Assembly (NCBI RefSeq): GCF_009765685.1
Contig: NZ_LMUY01000007.1
Span: 20,939 to 84,938, forward strand
Origin: Acidisphaera sp. L21
GTDB taxonomy: Bacteria; Pseudomonadota; Alphaproteobacteria; Acetobacterales; Acetobacteraceae
Direction: 5' to 3'
DNA length: 64,000 nt
Shown here: in pieces, positions 1-8,462 of the stretch
Position numbering within the stretch: the first letter of the stretch is position 1
Layout: every line of letters starts with the position of its first letter
Made by a program: the position numbers and the translations under genes
The notes under the pieces: model-generated
Seen by the model: only the letters and a program-made list of their open reading frames with translations
The model's database searches: none
Told to the model about the DNA's origin: nothing

Positions 1-2737
1 GCCGGCTGGTGGCGGCGGTGCGGATCGCGTCCTGGCGGCTGCGCTCGCGGGCGGCTTCGATGCGGTGCTCCGCGGTGGCGACGTCGGGCGCGCCGCAGCC
101 GGCGAGCACGGCGGCCAGGATTGCGGCGGTGTCGCGGTCCTTCTGGGTGGCAGCTTCCAGCAGAGTCGCGGCATCGGTCTGGGCGCGTTCGGCTTCCTTG
201 GCGGCGCTGGCGAGGCTGCGGGCGGTGTCACGCCGGGTGATGAGGAGTTCGGCCGTGGCGAACGGGTCGCTGCCGGGTGGGATCGCGAGGTCGGCGGCCA
301 GGGCGGCCACCATGTTGGCGAAGGCGGCGATGTCGGCGCGCATGTCGTCGATGCGCAATTGGAGCCCGGCGCCGGCACGATGCTGCTGATCCATCTCGCC
401 GAGGCGGGCCAGCACGCGCCCCGTGACTTCCGGCGTTTCGACGGGAGGGCGGCCGAGTTGCAAGAGGGTTGCGTCCCAGCCTTGCTGCCAGGCGGCCAAG
501 CGGTCCTGCGCGGAGGCAAGTTCGATGGTGGCGGCACGACGCTCCGCCTCGGACTGGGTGCGCCTGGCGTCGCGGGCGAGTTCGGCCTTTTGCGCGAGGC
601 GGGCGGCTTGCACCTTGGCGTCGGCCAGGGGAAGCAGGGCGGCGAGGCTGCCGGGCGTGCCGCATAGATGGGACAGGCGATCGGCCCAGGCCGCGTGTTG
701 GGCGATGACCGCATCCCGCGCGCCGGTGGCGAGTTCGCTCACGCGCCGGGCCTCGATCGATTCGGCGCGGGCGGCAAGCAGGGCGAAGACTTCGCGCAAT
801 GTCGCGTCGGCGGCCAGGCGCAGGGGCGCGCAGAGTTCGGTCCATCGTTGCGCGGCTGCGGCGTGCTGCTGGGTGGCGCTGCCGATTGCGGTGTTGGCCA
901 GGGCCCATGCGGGCTCGGATGCGGTGATGTCGGCGGTCAGGCGGGCGGCCTGCTCCACCCGGGCCAATTCGTCGATGCGGGCGTCGGCGATGGCGTCGGC
1001 GGCGCGCAGGTGGCGCTCGAACATCAGGGGAAGCGCCTGGTCGCCGGCGTAGAGGCGCTCGGCGGCTTCGTCGGGGCGACCGGCGAAGGCACGGGCGTAG
1101 ATGAGGGACCAGCCACGGTCCCGCTCGGCGCGGGCGGTGGCGAGGGCGGCGGCGTCCGGGAGGGGCTGCTGGCGCAGGCTTGCAAGCGAGGCCTCCCACT
1201 GAGTGCGCTGGGCTTGCAGGCGGTCGCGGTCGGCGGTGGCTTTGTTCAGTTGGTCCTGCGTGCCAGCCAGCGCGGTGGCAAGGCGTTCGTAGGCGGGCTC
1301 GGTCGCGGGGGTCATGGCGGCGAGCCCGGCAGGATCGCCGCCCCAGAAGGGGAGTTTGGCGACGCAGGCGCGTTCGGACGCCGCGGCCTCGCGCGCGGCC
1401 TGGGCGAGTTCGGCGGCGTGGGCGAGCGGGTCGCGGTCGCGGCGAATTTCGGCGAGTAGCGCGTCCAGTTCGTCCTGGGCGAGGACGGGGGCGGCTTCGC
1501 CTTCGGCGGCCAGCAACGCCAGGGCGGCGTCGGCCTTTTCCAGGCGGGCTTGGGCCAGCTTCAACGTCGTTGCGGCGGCGGTGTGGTGGTTGATCTGCTC
1601 GCGCGCAGCCGACATGGCTGGCAGCGTGGGGATGACAGACCCGGCCTGGTCCGGCGGGATCGTGCTGCCGATGTCGCGGAGGGCCGCGGCGACGTCCACC
1701 AAGGCTTCGGCCCGTTTGGTGACCAGCGCGGCACTGTCGCGGCGCTTGGTGTCGGCGTCGCCTAAGGCGCCGGATAGTTTGGACAGGGCGGGGTCGGCTG
1801 CATCGGCCGCCGGGTCACGGGGGGATTGGGCGGCACGAGCCTCGGCGGCGCGGCGTTGCTCGCGCGCGGCGTCCAGGCGGGTGGCGGCGAGACTGGCCTC
1901 GTGGCGAGCCCGGGCGAGTTGGTCGGCGAAGCCATCCGGGAGGGTTGGGGCGTTGGGGTGGGCGGTGAGCCAGGCGGTCGCGGCCAGCAATTCGGCGACG
2001 GGGCCTCGGGTCAGTTCGATGCGGTTCAGGCGGCTGAGTTGGGCCTGGGCGGCTTCTAGTTCTGCCCCGGCGGCGGATTTGCGGGTTTGGGTTTCGTGGA
2101 TTTCGGCTTGCAGGGTGCCCAGCATCTTCGGGGTGCGCAGCGCGTCGCGTTGTTGCTTGCCTACGCCCGCCAGTCGCGCGAGGGCGGCGTTTAGCGGGCG
2201 GGAGCTTTTGCTGCGCTCCCAAATGGCGGCGCGGCGGGTGTCCAGGGCGCGGCGCAGCGTGCGGGCGGAGGCGAGTTCGCCGGTGCCAGACAGCAGGGCG
2301 CTGCCGAGGGTGCCGTCGCCGGTGGCAAGCTCCTTCCCGCCGGCGCGCAGGCGGTCGGTGTCCAGGGCGAACAGCATTTCGACCTGGCGCGGGGTGACGG
2401 CGGCGGTGAGTTCGGCCAGCCAGCGGGAGGCCGCCGGATCGGTGCCGGCGTTGGGGAAGATGCGGCCGGCCTTGCGTTGCCAGCCGAAGGTGAACTCCGC
2501 CCCGTCCTGCGACACGGCGTCGGCGCAGAGATGCATGCCCGGATAGTCGAACCGGAACTTCATGTCGGATTGCAGGGGGATGCCGAAGAGCAGGTCGTGG
2601 AAGGCCTGGCGCAGGACGGATTTGCCGGCGCCGTTTGGGGCCAGCAGCAGGTTGATGCGGCCTGGCGCCGGGTCGAACGAAAGCTCGGCGCGTTCCAGGT
2701 TGCCGTATTTCTCGATCAGCAGGCGGTGGAGGCGCAT
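1..2737 (-). CDS. YhaN-like AAA family ATPase (Rad50/SbcC-like), C-terminus outside the window
   Basis: The frame is open from the ATG at 2737 to the window edge, giving at least 912 residues and no stop. The N-terminus starts MRLHRLLIEKYGNLERAEL and carries the Walker A-like LAPNGAGKS at about residues 33-41. This is the layout of SMC/Rad50-type ATPases. The rest is Ala/Glu/Arg-rich with long predicted coiled-coil stretches, and the second ATPase half should lie beyond base 1. It starts 2 bases after the stop of the upstream phosphoesterase gene, so the two form an operon. By family knowledge, YhaN partners YhaO in a SbcCD/Mre11-Rad50-like complex that processes DNA ends. A role in DNA repair is therefore inferred. 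The antisense frames here are GC-driven shadows. Confidence 0.85.
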   Translation of the reverse strand, partial: MRLHRLLIEKYGNLERAELSFDPAPGRINLLLAPNGAGKSVLRQAFHDLLFGIPLQSDMKFRFDYPGMHLCADAVSQDGAEFTFGWQRKAGRIFPNAGTDPAASRWLAELTAAVTPRQVEMLFALDTDRLRAGGKELATGDGTLGSALLSGTGELASARTLRRALDTRRAAIWERSKSSRPLNAALARLAGVGKQQRDALRTPKMLGTLQAEIHETQTRKSAAGAELEAAQAQLSRLNRIELTRGPVAELLAATAWLTAHPNAPTLPDGFADQLARARHEASLAATRLDAAREQRRAAEARAAQSPRDPAADAADPALSKLSGALGDADTKRRDSAALVTKRAEALVDVAAALRDIGSTIPPDQAGSVIPTLPAMSAAREQINHHTAAATTLKLAQARLEKADAALALLAAEGEAAPVLAQDELDALLAEIRRDRDPLAHAAELAQAAREAAASERACVAKLPFWGGDPAGLAAMTPATEPAYERLATALAGTQDQLNKATADRDRLQAQRTQWEASLASLRQQPLPDAAALATARAERDRGWSLIYARAFAGRPDEAAERLYAGDQALPLMFERHLRAADAIADARIDELARVEQAARLTADITASEPAWALANTAIGSATQQHAAAAQRWTELCAPLRLAADATLREVFALLAARAESIEARRVSELATGARDAVIAQHAAWADRLSHLCGTPGSLAALLPLADAKVQAARLAQKAELARDARRTQSEAERRAATIELASAQDRLAAWQQGWDATLLQLGRPPVETPEVTGRVLARLGEMDQQHRAGAGLQLRIDDMRADIAAFANMVAALAADLAIPPGSDPFATAELLITRRDTARSLASAAKEAERAQTDAATLLEAATQKDRDTAAILAAVLAGCGAPDVATAEHRIEAARERSRQDAIRTAATSR

Positions 2738-2739
2738 GG

Positions 2740-3975
2740 TTAGCCTCGCAACAATTCGGCCCGCAGCAGCGCCTGGGCGCGGGCGGTGAGCGCATCCGGC
2801 ATGTTGCCTGCGGCCAGGGCGCGGATGGGATGGTCCTTATCCAACAGGGTCAGGTCCATCCGCTTGGCCAGGTCGGCGATGAACGCGGCGAGGTCCGGAT
2901 CGAGGGTGGGGGTTTCGGCCAGGGCGTCGACCAGGGTGCCGACCACGCCGGATTGCGGGCGCAACGTGGCCTGGTCCTGCGGCGGGGTGGAGCGAACGCG
3001 GACGTCCTCGATCCACAGGGCGTCCGGGGCCGCGACGTCGGTGGCGGCGGCGCGGATCGTTGCCAGGGTTCGCTGCGGGTTGCTGGCCAATTCGGCGTGG
3101 GCGTTGCTGGCACCCGCCAGCGTCATGCGGACGACCAGCAGCCGGCCCTCCGCCTCCATCACGGCGGCGTCCAGCAGCAGGGCGGCGCGGCCGAGCACCG
3201 CCTGCAGGTCGGCGGCGCCGGTGATGTCCACCTGCAGTTGGCGCCATCGCAGGACGTCCAGGCCGTGATGGGTGACGGATTGTACCCGGTTGTCGGCCAC
3301 GCGGACCAGGCTGGCGCCCTTGCTGCCCTCCTCGCGGATGTGGCGGCCCTGTAAATTGCCAGGGAAGACGATCCAGGGGTCACGCGATAGCTCGGCGCGC
3401 TGGTGCACGTGGCCGAGCGCCCAGTAATCGTAGCCTTTCTCGCGCAGTTCGGCCTCGGTGCAGGGGGCGTAGTCGTCATGCTCGGTCGAGCCGCAGGCGG
3501 TGTGCAGCAGGCCGATGTTGAAATGGTCCGCCAGGGGGCGCGGATAGGCGAGCGCCAGGCGGTCCCGCACGGCGCGGGTGGCGAAGCTTTGGCCGTGCAC
3601 GGCGACGCCGGGGATCGGGATGGTGGTGCCGGGCCTCTGGGCGGGCAGCATGGTGCCGGGGAATGGCAGCTTCTGCGTGAGCACCGCCTCGGCGTCGTGA
3701 TTACCGCTGATGGCGATGACGGGGATTCCAGCGCGCTTCAACTCGGCCAGTCGGGAGACGAGGAAGTGGCCGGTGCGCCAGTCCTTCCAATCGCCGTCAT
3801 ACAGGTCACCGGCGAGAAGGACGAAGCTCACCTGCTCCGCCTTGGCCAGTTCGACGAGGTTGATCAGCGCCTTACGGGTGGCGCCGCGGATTCTGTCGGT
3901 CGGCGCCTCCGGATCCAGCCCGCGCAGGGGGGAGTCGAGGTGGAGGTCTGCGGCGTGGAGGAAGCTGAAGGTCAT
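2740..3975 (-). CDS. YhaO-like metallophosphoesterase, DNA repair exonuclease family (SbcD/Mre11-like)
   Basis: The protein has 411 residues if started at the ATG at 3975. A TTG one codon upstream (3978) would also fit. The calcineurin-type phosphoesterase motifs appear in order near the N-terminus: HAADLHLDSP (D-x-H), AGDLYDG, ISGNHDAE, then LLHTACG and GHVHQR. Together they form the two-metal centre. The C-terminal half resembles the capping/DNA-binding part of YhaO proteins. The gene is followed after 2 bases by the YhaN-like ATPase, so a nuclease-ATPase complex is expected. SbcD proper is the alternative name. The small partner ATPase lacking an obvious SbcC layout favours YhaO/YhaN. Confidence 0.88.
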   Translation of the reverse strand: MTFSFLHAADLHLDSPLRGLDPEAPTDRIRGATRKALINLVELAKAEQVSFVLLAGDLYDGDWKDWRTGHFLVSRLAELKRAGIPVIAISGNHDAEAVLTQKLPFPGTMLPAQRPGTTIPIPGVAVHGQSFATRAVRDRLALAYPRPLADHFNIGLLHTACGSTEHDDYAPCTEAELREKGYDYWALGHVHQRAELSRDPWIVFPGNLQGRHIREEGSKGASLVRVADNRVQSVTHHGLDVLRWRQLQVDITGAADLQAVLGRAALLLDAAVMEAEGRLLVVRMTLAGASNAHAELASNPQRTLATIRAAATDVAAPDALWIEDVRVRSTPPQDQATLRPQSGVVGTLVDALAETPTLDPDLAAFIADLAKRMDLTLLDKDHPIRALAAGNMPDALTARAQALLRAELLRG

Positions 3976-3978
3976 CAA

Positions 3979-4035
3979 GCCTCGTGCGGTCGTAGGGGCC
4001 TCGTTTAGATCCTATTTACCCGGCGTCAACGAGGC
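3979..4035. promoter_or_regulatory. Repeated GCCTCGT motif between divergent yhaO-like and TPR genes
   Basis: The 101-base divergent intergenic region holds GCCTCGT at 3979-3985 and again within GCCTCGTT at 3998-4005. It also holds the exact inverse AACGAGGC at 4028-4035. The last two form a perfect 8-bp inverted repeat with a 22-base spacer. The position suits a regulator-binding site for one or both divergent promoters. No regulator is known, and a chance match in GC-rich DNA is possible. Confidence 0.3.
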
Positions 4036-4076
4036 TGGGATAGGACGGGACGGCCGTCGGGACATCGTGTGAAGCA

Positions 4077-6014
4077 ATGATGACAGATCTTTCCGCCCAT
4101 CTTGCCACGGTCGATACCTCGTTCTTGGCAGCCGTGGCGCTGCATCGCATGGGGCGGATTGAAGAGGCGGAATTGGCCTATGACGGCCTGCTGGCGCGCG
4201 AGCCGTCGCATGGGCCGACGCTGCACATGGCGGGGATGCTGGCGTTTCAGCAGGGCCGGGTCGAACTCGCGGCGCAGCGGGTCGGGCGGGCGTTGGCGCG
4301 CGGGCACCGCAGCGGCGTGGTGCTGGAGCATCACGGGCTGATCCAGCAACACCGCGGCGACCTGGCCGGGGCCGCGGCGAGTTTTCGCGAGGGCCTGGCG
4401 CTGGACCCGGTGTCGGGCAGCCTGTGGTTCAATCTGGGCGTGGTGGAACGCGAGGCCGGGCGGCTCGGCGAGGCGGTGGCGGCGTTCTCCACGGCTGCGC
4501 CGCTGTTGCAGCAGGGCTTTGCCGAACGGGCATTGGGCCAGGTGCTGCAGGACACCGGGCGCGGGGCGGAGGCGGCGGTGGCCTATGCGCGCGCGCTGGC
4601 GATGGACCCGTCGGATGCGGCCTCGGCGTTGAATGCAGGGGTCATCGCGCAGCAGGCGGGGGATTTGGCGGCGGCGGCGGCGTTGTATCGCCAGGCGCTG
4701 GCAGCCGGCCCGGCGTTGATGAACGCGCGCATCAACCTGGCCTGCGTGCTGCAGGAGAGCGGGGACGTGGCGGCCGCGACGATGGAATACCAGGCGATCC
4801 TTCGCGAGGCCCCGCAGGCGACGCAGGCGATGAACAATCTTGGCACTGCCCTGCGCAGCCTTGGCCGGGACGACGAGGCGGAGGCGTGGTTCCGCCGTGT
4901 CTTGGAGACCGAGCCCTGCCATCCGGAGGGGAGCGACAACCTGACCAAGTTGCTGCTGGATCTGGGTCGGGTGGACGAGGCCGTGGCGGTGCGACGGCAG
5001 CTTTGTGCGACACATCCGGCGGATGGCGGCTGCTGGCTGGAGTTGGCGCGCGTGCTTGGCGTCGCCGGACAGCAGCGGCAGGCGGAGGACGCGTTGCGCC
5101 AGGCGCTGGTGCGGGATCCCGGGCTGGGCGAGGCGCATTGCGCGTTGGGCGATGCGGCGCATCGGCGGCGGGATTGGGCCGGGGCCGCGGTGTCGTATCG
5201 CGCGGCGGCGGTGCTGGCGCGGGACCGGACGGAGCCGCAGCTTGGGCTAGCGCTGGTGGCGCTGAAATCGGGTGACCCGGCAGCGGCGTTGGCGGCTTGC
5301 GACGCTGTGCTGCGGCACGACCGGTTCGATCAGGGTGCGATCGCGTATCGCACCCTGGCGCTGCAAATGGCGGGGTTGGCGGAAGAGGCGCAGCGGCTGA
5401 GCGATCCGGATGAGCTTGTAACGGTGATCGACCTCGACATCGATGCGGGGGCGCTGGGGGTTTTGGCCGCGGACCTGATCGGGTTGCGCCACCGGGAGTA
5501 TGCGCCGCGCGGCCAGAGCGTCCGGGGTGGAACGCAAACGAGCAACGAACTGTTCGCCGAGCCGGTGGACAGCATACGGCAATTGCGCGGCGCGCTAGAT
5601 GCGGCGATCGGTCGCTATTTGGCGAAGCGGCCGGTGGATGATGCGCATCCATTTTTCGCCGCCATGCCGGCGCAGTTGCATTATCACAGCTGGTCGATCG
5701 TGCTGCGGGCCTCCGGCTACCACGTGCCGCATATTCACCCGGGTGGCTGCTTGAGCGGGGTGTTCTACGTGGCGGTGCCGCCGTTCGCGGGGGCGGAGGA
5801 TGCCGGGTGTTTGGAAATCGGGCGGCCTGGGTTTGAGGTGCCGTTACGTGCGGCGCCGAAGCGGCGGCTGGTGCGCGCGGTGCCGGGGCGGCTGGTGCTG
5901 TTCCCGAGTTATCTTTGGCATGGCACTCGGCCGTTCGAAGGGCCGGGGGAGAGAGTGACGGTCGCATTCGATATTCGGTTCGGGGGGAAGAGGCTGCCGG
6001 TGGGGCGGTGGTGA
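4077..6014 (+). CDS. TPR-repeat protein with C-terminal 2OG-Fe(II) oxygenase-like domain
   Basis: The protein has 645 residues, starting at the first of two tandem ATGs (4077; the second is at 4080). Residues about 15-440 are consecutive tetratricopeptide units with the usual A-x-x-x-L/Y-x-x-A-L pattern. From about residue 480 it becomes a cupin-type 2-oxoglutarate oxygenase domain of the family often called 2OG-FeII_Oxy_5. HVPHIHPGGCLSGVFYV lies around residue 549, with the iron-binding His pair. LFPSYLWHGTRPF lies around 606-618, with the distal His. An Arg for 2OG follows in ERVTVAFDIRF. Such proteins are thought to hydroxylate proteins or peptides, but the substrate is unknown. No signal peptide is seen, so it is probably cytoplasmic. 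It stands alone, divergent from the YhaO/YhaN operon. Confidence 0.85.
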   Translation: MMTDLSAHLATVDTSFLAAVALHRMGRIEEAELAYDGLLAREPSHGPTLHMAGMLAFQQGRVELAAQRVGRALARGHRSGVVLEHHGLIQQHRGDLAGAAASFREGLALDPVSGSLWFNLGVVEREAGRLGEAVAAFSTAAPLLQQGFAERALGQVLQDTGRGAEAAVAYARALAMDPSDAASALNAGVIAQQAGDLAAAAALYRQALAAGPALMNARINLACVLQESGDVAAATMEYQAILREAPQATQAMNNLGTALRSLGRDDEAEAWFRRVLETEPCHPEGSDNLTKLLLDLGRVDEAVAVRRQLCATHPADGGCWLELARVLGVAGQQRQAEDALRQALVRDPGLGEAHCALGDAAHRRRDWAGAAVSYRAAAVLARDRTEPQLGLALVALKSGDPAAALAACDAVLRHDRFDQGAIAYRTLALQMAGLAEEAQRLSDPDELVTVIDLDIDAGALGVLAADLIGLRHREYAPRGQSVRGGTQTSNELFAEPVDSIRQLRGALDAAIGRYLAKRPVDDAHPFFAAMPAQLHYHSWSIVLRASGYHVPHIHPGGCLSGVFYVAVPPFAGAEDAGCLEIGRPGFEVPLRAAPKRRLVRAVPGRLVLFPSYLWHGTRPFEGPGERVTVAFDIRFGGKRLPVGRW

Positions 6015-6277
6015 AGGCGGGATTACCCGATCGGGCATGACGGCGAATGGCTCTTTTCCGACTCCGTAATATCCTGCGGCGGCTTAGAACGATATGCGCT
6101 TTGTGCGATGTCGCGGGCGTCGGAGGAATTTACACTAGCGAAACGTCGAAATTTATCGACCCTGCCTCACATCGCCGAAGATAGATTATCTGTCTTTTTC
6201 CGGGCTAAATTCGCGAAGTATTATCCGATTTCGGCACACTGGGCTGATGATGCCAAAAAACTATTCTCCCGATGAAA
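6015..6277. other. Gene-free AT-richer region upstream of the PEP-CTERM gene
   Basis: No coding frame with family resemblance is seen. The region is clearly richer in A/T than its surroundings. It contains two small inverted repeats that could be upstream activator sites for the sigma-54 promoter at 6278. One is GTCGA-N6-TCGAC at 6145-6160, the other AGATA-GAT-TATCT at 6179-6191. They lie about 100-160 bases upstream of the promoter, the usual range for enhancer-binding proteins. Their role is only inferred. Confidence 0.4.
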
Positions 6278-6296
6278 TTTGGCACGCTAATTGCAC
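6278..6296 (+). promoter_or_regulatory. Sigma-54 (RpoN) -24/-12 promoter
   Basis: TTTGGCACGCTAATTGCAC contains TGGCACG-N4-TTGCA. The invariant GG is at 6281-6282 and GC at 6293-6294, exactly ten bases apart. This matches the consensus TGGCACG-N4-TTGCA without a mismatch. Transcription would start near 6305, giving a leader of about 23 bases before the PEP-CTERM start codon. In exosortase bacteria, PEP-CTERM genes are known to be governed by the PrsK/PrsR system. PrsR is a sigma-54-dependent activator, so the site agrees with the gene behind it. Confidence 0.85.
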
Positions 6297-6299
6297 TGG

Positions 6300-6317
6300 T
6301 GTGTCCAGTTGAACACA
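6300..6317 (+). promoter_or_regulatory. Near-palindrome across the predicted transcription start
   Basis: TGTGTCCAGTTGAACACA matches its own reverse complement at 14 of 18 positions, with perfect TGTGT/ACACA ends. It spans the predicted sigma-54 start site (about 6305) and ends just before the AGGAAG ribosome site at 6317-6322. It could be an operator or a small 5' hairpin. There is no further evidence. Confidence 0.3.
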
Positions 6318-6327
6318 GGAAGTGACC

Positions 6328-6951
6328 ATGCACGGATTTAAAACGCTTGTAGCCGCGGGATTGATGAGCGGCCTGGTCGGGGTTGGCCCCGCGCTTGCAA
6401 CCACACTGAACACGACCTTCACTGGAACCGCGGCAGAAAGCTTGCCTTTTCCGGTTCCAACACAAGTTATTACAATTAACGGTGCATTTTCAACCTATTC
6501 TGCGTCTTCTGATTTGCCCCAGTTGGCTGGGGGAGATCTTGCAAACTACAGCTTTACTTTGTCGGGCACGAATCCGACCTATAGTGCTGCAACGAATAGT
6601 GCGACATACGGATCGACCACTGGCACAATCAATGGCTACGGGGCTGTTGTTCAGGATGTATCCGTCACAAATCTGACAGTTGATTTCACGACTGGCGCCA
6701 TTACGGGGATGCTGTATTCCGATGGGGCGATGCATCCATCTGGGTTTCCGGCTGGTGACATCGTTGATTTCACACCGGCTGACGGCGCGTCGATACTGGG
6801 CGAGTATGTTCCAGGTGGCCCAGCGGGCGGCGGACTCGGCGGCACGGTTTCGGGATCCATCACCTTCGTTCCCGAGCCCGTTTCGCTTGCAATTCTTGGC
6901 TCTGGCCTGTTTGGACTGGTAGCCGTCCAGCGCCGCAAGAAAATTGGCTAA
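6328..6951 (+). CDS. PEP-CTERM sorting domain-containing secreted protein
   Basis: The protein has 207 residues. The ATG at 6328 is chosen over the in-frame GTG at 6322 because AGGAAG at 6317-6322 sits five bases before it. Residues 1-24 are a Sec signal peptide (hydrophobic LVAAGLMSGLVGVGPALA). The mature part is Ser/Thr/Gly/Asn-rich, as in beta-rich surface or biofilm-matrix proteins. The C-terminus has VPEP, a hydrophobic helix (VSLAILGSGLFGLVAV) and the basic QRRKK, a complete PEP-CTERM signal. It should be cut and anchored or released by an exosortase, and no exosortase is present in this window. Its codon use is more A/T-rich than its neighbours', which hints at later acquisition. The passenger function is unknown. 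Sigma-54 control is strongly indicated. Confidence 0.9.
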   Translation: MHGFKTLVAAGLMSGLVGVGPALATTLNTTFTGTAAESLPFPVPTQVITINGAFSTYSASSDLPQLAGGDLANYSFTLSGTNPTYSAATNSATYGSTTGTINGYGAVVQDVSVTNLTVDFTTGAITGMLYSDGAMHPSGFPAGDIVDFTPADGASILGEYVPGGPAGGGLGGTVSGSITFVPEPVSLAILGSGLFGLVAVQRRKKIG

Positions 6952-7058
6952 CTGTTAGCTGAGAGATCTATAAAAGTTTGGCTTTTGAATAGACTCGTGG
7001 GGCGACCATAGGATTCGGACGTATTGTTTGGATCTCTATGGTTGCTCACGGTTTGGCG

Positions 7059-8462
7059 TCATACCATTGCGCGCGCGTCCACCACCCGGTCGAAGGTTTC
7101 TGCGTCGATAGCGCCGGATGCCAAGGCTGCCTCGCGCAGGGTGGTGCCGTGGACGTGGGCCTCGTGCGCGATGTGGGCGGCTTTGTCGTAGCCGACCGTG
7201 GGGGCCAGGGCGGTGACCAGCATGAGCGAGCGGTCTAGCAGTTCGGCGATGCGGGCGCGGTTCAGCGCCGTGCCCTCGATCGTGTAGCGGCGGAAGGTGC
7301 CGGCGCCGTCGGCCAGGATGCGCGCGCTGTGCAGGAAGTTGTTGATTACGATCGGGCGCATGACGTTGAGCTGGAGCTGGCCCTGGGCGCCGGCGAAGGC
7401 GACGGCCGCGTCCTCCCCAATCACCTGGGTGCAGATCATGACCATGGCCTCGCATTGGGTAGGATTCACCTTGCCGGGCATGATGGAGGAGCCGGGTTCG
7501 TTTTCCGGCAGCACCAGTTCGCCAAGGCCGCAGCGCGGGCCCGACCCGAGCCAGCGAACGTCGTTGGCGACCTTGAGCAACACCACGGCGACACCGCGCA
7601 GGGCGGCCATCGCGGCGACCATGGCGTCCAGGCCGCCGAGGGACATGAACTTGTTGGCGGCGGTGATGAAGGGGTGGCCGGTGAGCCTCGCGATCTCGGC
7701 AGCGATGCCCTCGGCGAAGCCCGGCGGGGCATTGAGCCCGGTGCCGACGGCCGTGCCGCCGGCGGCGAGTTCGTAGAGGGCATTCCGGGAATGTTCGACG
7801 CCCTTGATGGCGAATTCGAGTTGCGCGGCCCAGCCGCCCCATTCCTGGCCGACCGTCAGCGGGACGGCGTCCTGCAAATGGGTGCGGCCGATTTTGACCA
7901 CGTCGGCCCATTCGGCGGATTTGGCGGCGATGGCGGCGTGCAGGGCGCGGAGCGAGGGGAGGAGTTTGCCCTCGAGTTCGAGGATGGCGGCGACGTGCAT
8001 GGCGGTCGGGAAGGTGTCGTTGGAGGACTGGCCCATGTTCAGGTCGTCGTTCGGGTGAACCCGGCCCTTGCCGCCGATCTCGATGCCGAGGAGTTGGGTG
8101 GCGCGGTTGGCCATCACCTCGTTGGCGTTCATGTTGGACTGGGTTCCGCTGCCGGTTTGCCAGACGAAGAGCGGGAATTCGGCATCCAGCTTGCCTTCGG
8201 TCACCTCGTCCGCCGCAGCGCAGATGGCTTGGGCTTTTTCGGCTGGCATGCGGCCGGCGGCAAGGTTGACTAGGGCGGCAGCTTTTTTCACGTAGCCGTA
8301 GGCGTGGGGAATCCCGATCGGCATGATGTCATTGCCGATCGAGAAATGCTGCAGGCTGCGCTGGGTCTGGGCGCCCCAATAATGCTCGGCTGGGACTTCG
8401 ATAGCGCCCATGGAGTCGCGTTCGGTGCGCTTCCCGGTTTGGCCGGTGCCGATGGGGATCAT
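7059..8462 (-). CDS. fumC: Class II fumarate hydratase
   Basis: The protein has 467 residues, the usual FumC length, starting at the ATG at 8462 (MIPIGTGQTGKRTERDSMG). It converts fumarate and water to malate in the TCA cycle. Visible signatures include TGSGTQSNMNANEV near residue 100, GRTHLQDAVP near 190 and the fumarase/aspartase signature GSSIMPGKVNP near 320. Class II enzymes have no iron-sulfur cluster. The start codon overlaps the stop of the upstream amidohydrolase as ATGA, so translation is probably coupled. The in-frame extension further upstream is not part of the protein, because it lies within the amidohydrolase gene. Confidence 0.97.
   Translation of the reverse strand: MIPIGTGQTGKRTERDSMGAIEVPAEHYWGAQTQRSLQHFSIGNDIMPIGIPHAYGYVKKAAALVNLAAGRMPAEKAQAICAAADEVTEGKLDAEFPLFVWQTGSGTQSNMNANEVMANRATQLLGIEIGGKGRVHPNDDLNMGQSSNDTFPTAMHVAAILELEGKLLPSLRALHAAIAAKSAEWADVVKIGRTHLQDAVPLTVGQEWGGWAAQLEFAIKGVEHSRNALYELAAGGTAVGTGLNAPPGFAEGIAAEIARLTGHPFITAANKFMSLGGLDAMVAAMAALRGVAVVLLKVANDVRWLGSGPRCGLGELVLPENEPGSSIMPGKVNPTQCEAMVMICTQVIGEDAAVAFAGAQGQLQLNVMRPIVINNFLHSARILADGAGTFRRYTIEGTALNRARIAELLDRSLMLVTALAPTVGYDKAAHIAHEAHVHGTTLREAALASGAIDAETFDRVVDARAMV

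Noticed and set aside
1..2795. Several long open frames on both strands over the first gene, for example 1314-2546 plus and 1815-2795 minus
   Set aside because: They are rich in Arg/Ala/Pro/Ser with no family features. The YhaN-like frame covers the region with a clear Walker motif and conserved start. They are shadows of GC-rich codons.
6952..7058. Terminator between the PEP-CTERM gene and fumC
   Set aside because: AGAGATC and GATCTCT copies exist but are about 65 bases apart with no U-run. No credible hairpin terminator was found.
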